Below the pieces are notes generated by a model. It searched no databases, had not been told where the DNA came from, and saw only the letters and a list, made by a program, of their open reading frames with translations. From an uncultured Coriobacteriaceae bacterium (GTDB lineage Bacteria > Actinomycetota > Coriobacteriia > Coriobacteriales > Eggerthellaceae), in assembly GCA_900550055.1 (NCBI GenBank), contig URQU01000006.1, positions 1-64,000 of the forward strand: 64,000 nt of DNA, written 5' to 3'. Positions 53,395 to 59,874 of the stretch are shown here, in pieces (the first letter of the stretch is position 1; each line of letters begins with the position of its first letter). The translations under genes and the position numbers were made by a program.

Positions 53395-54726
53395 ATGGAA
53401 GCGGCAATCGAGCGTTTCTTCAAGGTAGGCGAGCGCGGCAGCTCGTTGGGCACGGAGGTGATGGCGGGTCTGACCACCTTCCTGACCATGGCCTATATCG
53501 TGGCGGTCAACCCCGCCATGATGGAGGCGGCGGGCATTCCGTTCAATGCGGCGCTCACGGCGACGTGCTTCGGCGCAGCCGTCATGACGGCTGCCATGGG
53601 CCTGATCGCCAACCGGCCCATTGCGCTGGCATCGGGCATGGGCATCAACGCCATCGTGGCCTTCACGCTGTGCGGGTCGATGGGGCTCGACTGGCGCATC
53701 GCCATGGGCGTGGTGTTCCTGGAGGGCGTCATCATCCTGGTGCTGGTCATGCTGGGCCTGCGCGAGGCGGTCATGGACGCCATCCCCGTGGCGTTGCGCC
53801 AGGCCATCGGCATCGGCATCGGCCTGTTCGTGGCGTTCATCGGTCTGAAGGGCGGCGGCATCCTGGCGCCCGATTCCTCTACGCTCGTCACCATGGGCAG
53901 CCTGACCGAGCCTACGGCCGTGGTTTCCGTGGTCTCCATCGCGCTCGCCATCATATTGACGGTGCGCGGCACGAAGGGCGGCCTGCTCATCTCGATCGTG
54001 GTGGCCACCATCGTGGGTATCCCGCTCGGCGTCACGGCGCTGCCCACCGAGTTCGACTTCGTTCCCGACTTCAGCGCGCTGTGCGCCCCGTTCCAGCAGC
54101 TGCCCGACGGCAGCGGCCTGGCCATCGTGCAGGTGTTCGTGCAGCCCGTGCTGCTCATGTTCGTGTTCAGCCTGCTCATGAGCGACTTCTTCGACACCAT
54201 GGGCACCATGATGGCGGTGGGCCAGCAGGGCGGCTTCGTCGACGAGGATGGCAACGTGGAGAACACGCGCGAGATCCTCATGGTGGACTCCGTGGGCGCC
54301 ATCGTGGGCGGCTTCGTCGGCGCAAGCTCCATCACCTCGTTTGCCGAGTCCACCTCGGGCGCGGCGGCCGGCGCGCGCACGGGCCTGTCCAACATCGTGA
54401 TCGCCCTGGCGTTTTTCGTCTGCGCGTTTTTGGCCCCCATCATCGGCATGGTGTCAAGCTCCGCAACCTGCGGCGCGCTGGTGGTCGTGGGCTACCTTAT
54501 GATGAGCGACATCGGCAAGATCGACTGGGGAAGCCTTGAGGCGGCCATCCCCGCGTTCGTCACCATCATGGGCATCCCGTTCACCTATTCCATCACCAAC
54601 GGCATAGGCTTCGGCTTCATCACCTACGTGGTGGTGAAGGTGACGCAGGGCCATTGGCGCGAGGTCAAGCCGCTCATGTGGATCGTGTCTGTGGCGTTTC
54701 TGCTCACGTTCGTCGCGTTCTCGTAG
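53395..54726 (+). CDS. NCS2-family purine permease (AzgA/PbuG type)
   Basis: 443 residues from ATG 53395 (AAAGGGCGGA upstream; an earlier in-frame ATG or GTG lacks a site). Fourteen-helix nucleobase:cation symporter fold with the family motifs: ANRPIALASGMGINAIVAF, LLMSDFFDTMGTM and GASSITSFAESTSGAAAGARTG. Close relatives carry adenine, guanine or hypoxanthine with protons. Purine synthesis is also encoded nearby (purL at the left end). Confidence 0.88.
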   Translation: MEAAIERFFKVGERGSSLGTEVMAGLTTFLTMAYIVAVNPAMMEAAGIPFNAALTATCFGAAVMTAAMGLIANRPIALASGMGINAIVAFTLCGSMGLDWRIAMGVVFLEGVIILVLVMLGLREAVMDAIPVALRQAIGIGIGLFVAFIGLKGGGILAPDSSTLVTMGSLTEPTAVVSVVSIALAIILTVRGTKGGLLISIVVATIVGIPLGVTALPTEFDFVPDFSALCAPFQQLPDGSGLAIVQVFVQPVLLMFVFSLLMSDFFDTMGTMMAVGQQGGFVDEDGNVENTREILMVDSVGAIVGGFVGASSITSFAESTSGAAAGARTGLSNIVIALAFFVCAFLAPIIGMVSSSATCGALVVVGYLMMSDIGKIDWGSLEAAIPAFVTIMGIPFTYSITNGIGFGFITYVVVKVTQGHWREVKPLMWIVSVAFLLTFVAFS

Positions 54727-54964
54727 CGGACGGGCATTGCCTGGGTCGCAGGGCCTGGGCTGCGTGTGGCGAAGGGGGCGGCGAAGATCACGTGGCCTCC
54801 TCGCGTCTCGGACGGCGCCTGCCATCTGATCGCGCCTCCGGCCGGCGTTCGTCGTGCGCGTCTCGCGTTCCGAGCCCTCATCCGGCCCCCGGCTATCCCG
54901 CAAACCGATAATGCGCTGCCGTTCGGCCCGATATCGCCAGCTCGTCCATACGTTCGCTGTGAAA

Positions 54965-55011
54965 AAACAACCTCGCAACCATCGTCTGACGCGGTGGTTA
55001 CGAGGTTGTTT
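54965..55011. terminator. Bidirectional terminator-like hairpin before lysC
   Basis: AAACAACCTCG plus AACCA pair with TGGTT plus CGAGGTTGTTT (54965-54981 with 54995-55011), preceded by A-run and followed by TATAGT (55014-55019). It probably ends the permease transcript. The 54727-54964 stretch before it shows no gene. TATAGT may be the -10 of lysC. Confidence 0.6.
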
Positions 55012-55056
55012 GCTATAGTGGCAAACAATCGAAACCCCGTCCGAAAAAGGAAACGC

Positions 55057-56337
55057 ATGTCGCTAATCGTATGCAAATTCGGGGGCACGTCCGTTGCAAG
55101 CCCCGAGCGCATCCAAATGGTTGCGAAGAAGCTGATCGCGAAAAAGCAGGCCGGCCATGACGTGGTCGCCGTGGTGTCCGCCATGGGCAAGACCACCGAC
55201 GAGCTGGTGGGCCTGGCAGCCGCGCTCAACGACAACCCGCCGCTGCGCGAAATGGACCGTCTGCTCTCCACCGGCGAGCAGGTGTCCATGTCGCTTTTGG
55301 CCATGGCCATCGAGGCGCGTGGCTACAAGGCAATGAGCTTCACCGGCCGCCAGGCTGGCATTGAGACCGACAAGTTCCACAACAAGGCGAAGATCGTCAT
55401 GGTGCACAGCGAGCGCGTGCGCGATGCGCTCGAGCGCGGCGCCATCGCCGTCGTCGCCGGCTTCCAGGGCGTTGACGCCGACGGCGACATCACCACGCTC
55501 GGCCGCGGCGGCTCCGACACCACGGCGGTGGCCGTGGCGCACGGCCTGAACGCCGACGTGTGCGAGATCTACTCCGACGTGGACGGCGTCTACACCGCCG
55601 ACCCGCGCATCTGCCCGCGCGCGAAGAAGCTCGACGTCATCAACTACGATGATATGCTGGAGCTTTCCGGCTCCGGCGCCGGCGTCCTGCAGATGCGCGC
55701 CGTCGAGTTCGCCCGCAAGTACAACGTGGTCATCCATTCCCGCTCGGCGTTCTCCGACGCCGAGGGCACCTATGTCAAGGAGGAAACCGACATGATGGAG
55801 GAAGCCGTCATCACCGGCATCGCACACGACACGTCGGAAGTGAAGGTCACCATCCGCGGCGTGCCCGACATGTCCGGCGTGGCCGCCAAGCTGTTCAGCG
55901 CTTTGGCGGGCAACCAGGTGAGCGTGGATATGATCATCCAGAACGTGTCCGAGGACGGCATCACCGACATCAGCTTCACCTGCCCGGGTGCCGACCAGAA
56001 GCGCGCCTGCGAGACGGTGGAGCGCATCCTTCCCGACGTCAACGCGCGCGAATACGTGGTCGACGAGGATATCGCCAAGGTCAGCATCGTGGGCACGGGC
56101 ATGAAGTCCAGCCCCGGCATCGCCGCCAAGGCGTTCCAGACCCTCGGCGAGCACAACATCAACATCCTGGCCATCTCCACGTCGCCCATCCGCCTGTCCG
56201 TGGTGGTCGACGGCGCCCAGACCGCTGCCGCGGTGCGCTGCCTGCATACGGCGTTCGGCCTGGACTCCGACAGCGTGTTCGAGGAAACGCAGCTGTCCGC
56301 GGAGGAGATCGCCGCGAAGATGAACAAGGGCAGGTAG
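55057..56337 (+). CDS. lysC: Aspartokinase
   Basis: 426 residues from ATG 55057 (AAAAAGGAAAC upstream). Phosphorylates aspartate, the first step to lysine, threonine and methionine. KFGGTSVASPERI (kinase signature), TTLGRGGSDTTAVA, and DVDGVYTADPR are intact. Two ACT domains follow (VKVTIRGVPDMSGVAAKLF and VSIVGTGMKSSPGIAAKAF), so feedback inhibition by lysine and/or threonine is expected. asd follows after a terminator; hom and lysA are at 7-10 kb. Confidence 0.97.
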   Translation: MSLIVCKFGGTSVASPERIQMVAKKLIAKKQAGHDVVAVVSAMGKTTDELVGLAAALNDNPPLREMDRLLSTGEQVSMSLLAMAIEARGYKAMSFTGRQAGIETDKFHNKAKIVMVHSERVRDALERGAIAVVAGFQGVDADGDITTLGRGGSDTTAVAVAHGLNADVCEIYSDVDGVYTADPRICPRAKKLDVINYDDMLELSGSGAGVLQMRAVEFARKYNVVIHSRSAFSDAEGTYVKEETDMMEEAVITGIAHDTSEVKVTIRGVPDMSGVAAKLFSALAGNQVSVDMIIQNVSEDGITDISFTCPGADQKRACETVERILPDVNAREYVVDEDIAKVSIVGTGMKSSPGIAAKAFQTLGEHNINILAISTSPIRLSVVVDGAQTAAAVRCLHTAFGLDSDSVFEETQLSAEEIAAKMNKGR

Positions 56338-56463
56338 CTGTAGCTCCGTCTGCCTGACGGCAGCCGGACTGCTCGACGTTGCGGCCGCCTGTGTGGCACT
56401 CCGCCTTCGCACGAGCCCAAGAGCTCGCGTACCAAGGCCTGTCATACGGTGGCAGTGCCGCTT

Positions 56464-56500
56464 GGAGCCGCGGGGGTGCGAAGCATCCCGCGGCTCCTTT
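56464..56500 (+). terminator. lysC terminator
   Basis: GGAGCCGCGGG/CCCGCGGCTCC, 11 perfect pairs with an inner GGTGC-GAA-GCATC arm, then TTTCCC. Confidence 0.8.
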
Positions 56501-56609
56501 CCCATTGCGCGCAGGCAGGGGCCGGCGCGCATCCCTTAAGGCAATATGGGGCGCAAAAGCACCCATCATTGACGATATATCAACCCGGAACGTGAACGAG
56601 GAGGACCTC

Positions 56610-57665
56610 ATGGCTTGGACCAAAGTTATGCCGGCTAACCCGGTGGTTGCGGTTTGCGGCGCTACGGGCGCCGTCGGCAACGAGTTCTTGAATGTGCTGC
56701 ACGACCTGGATTTCCCTGCGTCGAAGGTCATCGCGCTGGCTTCCGCGCGTTCCGCCGGTAAGAAGCTGCCGTTCAAGGGCTGCGGCCAGGTTCCCGCAGG
56801 CGAGCTGACCGTGCAGGAGATGACGCCCGAATCGTTCGAGGGCGTTGACATCGCGCTGTTCTCCGCCGGCGGCTCCGTGTCGAAGGCCATGCGCGAGGCC
56901 GTGGTCTCCCATGGCGCCGTCATGATCGACAACTCCAGCGCGTTCCGTATGGACGAGGACGTGCCGCTGGTAGTGCCCGAGGTGAACCCCGGCGACGTGA
57001 GCTGGCATAACGGCGTCATCGCCAACCCGAACTGCTCCACCATCCAGATGGTGGTCGCGCTCAAGCCGCTCTACGACCTGGCTCGCATCACCCGCGTGGT
57101 GGTCTCCACGTACCAGGCCGCGTCCGGCGCCGGCGCTCCGGCCATGGCCGAACTGTACGACCAGACGCGTGAGTTCCTGGACGGCAAGCCCGAGGACGAG
57201 CTGACCATCAAGGCGTTCAAGCACCGCATCGCGTTCAACACCATCCCCCACATCGACGTGTTCCTGGACGACGATTCCACGAAGGAAGAGTGGAAGATGG
57301 TCGCGGAAACGAAGAAGATCATGGGCGACGAGGGCGTGCAGGTGGCCGCCACCTGCGTGCGCGTGCCCGTGCTGCGCTGCCACGGCGAGTCCATCAACGT
57401 CGAGTTCGTCGGCGATGTGCCGCCCGAGGCCGCTCGCGAGGCGCTTGCTGCCGCGCCGGGCGTCACCGTCATGGACGACCCTGCCAACGACGTGTATCCC
57501 ATGCCGGGCCTGCTGGCCGGCACGAACGACACCTACGTCGGCCGCATCCGCCGCGACCCCACGGTCAAGCACGGCCTGGCCATGTGGGTGGTTGCCGACC
57601 AGATCCGCAAGGGCGCTGCGCTCAACGCCGTGCAGATCGCCCGGCTGCTGCTTCCGCAGGAGTAA
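56610..57665 (+). CDS. asd: Aspartate-semialdehyde dehydrogenase
   Basis: 351 residues from ATG 56610 with GAGGAGGACCTC upstream. Makes aspartate semialdehyde, the shared precursor of lysine, threonine and methionine. NADP Rossmann motif VCGATGAVGNEF, nucleophile Cys142 (NPNCSTIQ), and substrate motif YQAASGAGAP with the later RVPVLRCHGES. Full length; DNA right after its stop becomes IS3 transposase remnant, so the insertion edge lies exactly at the stop codon. The gene itself looks intact. Confidence 0.96.
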   Translation: MAWTKVMPANPVVAVCGATGAVGNEFLNVLHDLDFPASKVIALASARSAGKKLPFKGCGQVPAGELTVQEMTPESFEGVDIALFSAGGSVSKAMREAVVSHGAVMIDNSSAFRMDEDVPLVVPEVNPGDVSWHNGVIANPNCSTIQMVVALKPLYDLARITRVVVSTYQAASGAGAPAMAELYDQTREFLDGKPEDELTIKAFKHRIAFNTIPHIDVFLDDDSTKEEWKMVAETKKIMGDEGVQVAATCVRVPVLRCHGESINVEFVGDVPPEAAREALAAAPGVTVMDDPANDVYPMPGLLAGTNDTYVGRIRRDPTVKHGLAMWVVADQIRKGAALNAVQIARLLLPQE

Positions 57666-57862
57666 ATCGCCTCGACAACGCAAAGGCCGAGAACTTCTTC
57701 TCGATGGTCAAGGCTGAGCTTTACTACGATCGGGAGGGAGCCGACCCCGATATCTTCGAGAGGGATTTGGAGGAGCTTATCGACTGGTATAGCAACGTGC
57801 GCATCAAGAGAAGCCTGGACGGAAGCAGCCCAGTCGAGTACAGGCTCAGCCGGGCCGCTTGA
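57665..57862 (+). pseudogene. IS3-family transposase C-terminal remnant
   Basis: 65 codons without a start, beginning at the asd stop. NRLDNAKAENFFSMVKAE is the DDE third-acid region (E of AENFF) of an IS3 OrfB integrase core. WYSNVRIKRSLDGSSPVEYR is its C-terminus. The N-terminal integrase, the two first Asp residues and OrfA are missing. Confidence 0.85.
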
Positions 57863-57905
57863 TTCGCTTCTTTGCCGTTCAGGAAACGGGGTTCTCTGCA
57901 AAACT

Positions 57906-58060
57906 GGGACGGCTTAAATAAAGACTGCGCCACTAGGGACTGGCTCCGGAACTCCTCCGGGGTCAGTCCCTTCAGTTTAACCTGGCGACTCCGGGCGTTC
58001 CGGTGCGCCACATAGGCGTCGAGGCCCGCCCTGAAGGACTCGAAGCCGGGCGATGTCCTT
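57906..58060 (-). pseudogene. IS3-family transposase C-terminal remnant, opposite strand
   Basis: In the minus strand, FESFRAGLDAYVAHRN, then QVKLKGLTPEEFRSQSL is the C-terminal end of a second, different IS3 transposase (KLKGLTPxEyR). No start codon; its upstream part is a short tandem repeat. Probably belongs to the same wreck as 58406-58474. Confidence 0.65.
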
Positions 58061-58110
58061 CCCCTGAAGGACCCGAAGTCGGGCCACGTCCCCCCTGAAG
58101 GGCTCGAAGT
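58030..58110. repeat. Short tandem repeat, ~33 bp, three units
   Basis: CCTGAAGGACTCGAAG (58030), CCTGAAGGACCCGAAG (58063) and CCTGAAGGGCTCGAAG (58094), spaced 33 and 31 bases. The copies overlap the minus-strand transposase remnant. Confidence 0.65.
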
Positions 58111-58405
58111 CTTTCTCCAGCTCGCTCATATGCAGCCCTTCAGATCAACGCTTGCGATGCAATCCGAACCGAAGGCTGGCTAGACAGAACACTGATGGGG
58201 GCTGTACCATGCGGGTTGCTAGGTCCACGCGCTCGAGCCCATGCTCCTATTAGGTCATTGGCCGGCCTTGGTTGGGGCCGACGCGAGGCTCTTCGAGTTG
58301 AGGCCAGTCGCTGGAATCGACGGCAGTTCTTTAATGGGCCGTCGCGTCGGCTCATGCGCATTTTCGCCGATAACCCTCGTCGATAGCGCGATTCCCATTA
58401 TCAGT

Positions 58406-58474
58406 GTCCTTCAAATGCCCGAAAACCTGATCGTCGGCGCCGTTGTCGAGGCAGTTTCCCTTGCGCGATGTGTG
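58406..58474 (-). pseudogene. IS3-family transposase remnant around the third acidic residue
   Basis: Minus-strand SRKGNCLDNGADDQVFGHLKD equals the IS3 OrfB motif 'SRKGNC.DNA..ESFF..LK' with the catalytic Glu lost. Probably the upstream part of the same element as the 57906-58060 fragment. The intervening 58111-58405 has no recognisable protein. Confidence 0.65.
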
Positions 58475-58620
58475 CAAAGGGGCAGTCGGTCGCACGGTCG
58501 GCGGCGCTTTCGCTTCTGCGCTAGGCGAACGGGTTATGCTGCTTGCACAAGGCGAATGGACTTTGTTGCTTGCGATGGACCGAGCGTGATCGGCTGTTGG
58601 CTGGCATTGGTCATGGCGGG

Positions 58621-58674
58621 TGCGAATAATCGTGCGTTTTGGCCGTCTGGGGACAAAATGAACGATTATTCGCA
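58621..58674. repeat. 54-bp palindromic element, copy A
   Basis: 13-base perfect ends TGCGAATAATCGT and ACGATTATTCGCA around a partly palindromic middle. Copy B at 58786 is this sequence in reverse orientation. Confidence 0.8.
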
Positions 58675-58714
58675 TGTTCGGGGCCTCGCAAAGACGGTGT
58701 GAGACTCAAAATTG

Positions 58715-58763
58715 CAAACCATCGTCAAAAATGTCCAATTCCCTGACGCCCAGCGATGGTTTG
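58715..58763. repeat. 10-bp inverted repeat between the palindromes
   Basis: CAAACCATCG at 58715-58724 and CGATGGTTTG at 58754-58763. Sits between the two 54-bp copies, followed by GGGTTTTTGG, so it may serve as a terminator. Confidence 0.6.
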
Positions 58764-58785
58764 AGGGTTTTTGGGACCTGCTGAT

Positions 58786-58839
58786 TGCGAAAAATCGTTC
58801 GTTCTGTCCAAGGGCGGCCAAAATGAACGATTATTCGCA
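58786..58839. repeat. 54-bp palindromic element, copy B (inverted)
   Basis: Begins TGCGAAAAATCGTTCGTTCT and ends ACGATTATTCGCA; matches the reverse complement of copy A at most positions and has the same length of 54 bases. Confidence 0.8.
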
Positions 58840-58896
58840 GTCGCGTTTGACTTTGCCTGCACGTGGGGAGCGCCGGTCTTGTCAAGGCGGTTGCTT

Positions 58897-58992
58897 GCAT
58901 GCTGCTAAGAGAATTACGCTGGCGTTTGTTTCTGCGGGGCATGCTGCCAAGGGAATCGCGCCGGTCTTTGCTTCCGTAGGGCATGCTGCGGC
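58897..58992. repeat. 42-bp tandem repeat, two full copies plus a part
   Basis: GCATGCTGCTAAGAGAATTA (58897) and GCATGCTGCCAAGGGAATCG (58939) start 42-base copies that differ at several places; GCATGCTGCGGCG (58981) starts a third, partial one. Confidence 0.7.
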
Positions 58993-59109
58993 GTTGCCCG
59001 TGCATCTCTTCTCGCCTCTTTTCAATTTGCCTCGCTGCAGCACGACGTCGCGGCTCCCCGTTTCTTGTGGGGCGGGGCGTTTGCTTGCGGGGCTGACGAG
59101 GTCTTTCGC

Positions 59110-59115
59110 TATAAT
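59110..59115 (+). promoter_or_regulatory. tlyA -10 element, probably leaderless
   Basis: Perfect TATAAT ending 7 bases before the ATG at 59123. Upstream TTGCTT/TTGCGG near 59081-59090 are possible -35 boxes with a longer than usual spacer. No Shine-Dalgarno sequence fits, so the transcript may begin at the start codon. Confidence 0.55.
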
Positions 59116-59122
59116 GGGCCGC

Positions 59123-59866
59123 ATGACTAAGAAACCGAAAAAGATACGCTTGGATGAGCTGCTGGTCGAGCAGGGGGTGTTCCCCGACGCCGGCACCGTG
59201 CTGCGCGCCGTTTTGGCGCACGAGGTGAAGGTGGACGACGTGTACGTCACCAGCGCGGCCATCAAGGTTGCGCCCGACGCCGATATCGTGGTGAAGGGCC
59301 GCAAGAAGTTCGTCTCGCGCGGCGGGCACAAGCTGCAGGGCGCGCTCGACGCGTTCGGCCAGGACGTCTCGGGCATGCGCTGCATGGATATCGGCAGTTC
59401 GACGGGCGGGTTCTCCGATTGCCTTCTGCAGGCGGGCGCCGGCAGTGTGGCGTGCGTGGACGTGAACTACGGACAGCTGGCGTGGAAGCTGCGCCAAGAC
59501 CCGCGCGTGGAGGTGTTCGAGCGCACCAACATCAAGCTGGCCGATCCCGCCGAGCTGGGTGCGCCGTTCGATCTGCTGGTGGCCGACCTCAGCTTCATCG
59601 GCCTGGCAGCCCTGGCACCCACGTTCGCGCGTTTCGCGCAGGCGGGCACCATCTTCATCGGCCTGATCAAGCCCCAGTTCGAAAGCCAGCACGACGAAAC
59701 CGACCACGGCATCGTGCGCGACGAGGCCGTGCGCCTGCGGACGGTCGACGAGGTGCGCGCGGCCTTGGAAGCCGCCGGCTTCGAATGCACGGGCGTTACC
59801 GAAAGCCCCATCACCGGCCACGAAGGCAACGTGGAGTACCTGGTGCGGGCGATTTTTCAGAGGTAG
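59123..59866 (+). CDS. tlyA: TlyA-family rRNA 2'-O-methyltransferase
   Basis: 247 residues from ATG 59123 (ATG 59114 would add three). N-terminal S4 domain (RLDELLVEQGVFPDAG), then a SAM-binding methyltransferase domain (CMDIGSSTGGFSDCLL, VDVNYGQLAW, LVADLSFIGL) and the catalytic Lys (GLIKPQFES). TlyA methylates cytidine 2'-hydroxyls in 16S and 23S rRNA; loss gives capreomycin resistance in mycobacteria. A haemolysin role reported for some members is secondary. It ends 8 bases from the convergent lipoprotein gene. Confidence 0.93.
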   Translation: MTKKPKKIRLDELLVEQGVFPDAGTVLRAVLAHEVKVDDVYVTSAAIKVAPDADIVVKGRKKFVSRGGHKLQGALDAFGQDVSGMRCMDIGSSTGGFSDCLLQAGAGSVACVDVNYGQLAWKLRQDPRVEVFERTNIKLADPAELGAPFDLLVADLSFIGLAALAPTFARFAQAGTIFIGLIKPQFESQHDETDHGIVRDEAVRLRTVDEVRAALEAAGFECTGVTESPITGHEGNVEYLVRAIFQR

Positions 59867-59874
59867 CAATTTGT

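Noticed and set aside
58352..59869. Several long overlapping open frames across the repeats
   Set aside because: They run through palindromes and tandem repeats in multiple frames at once and have no start sites; only the IS3 fragments and tlyA have family support.
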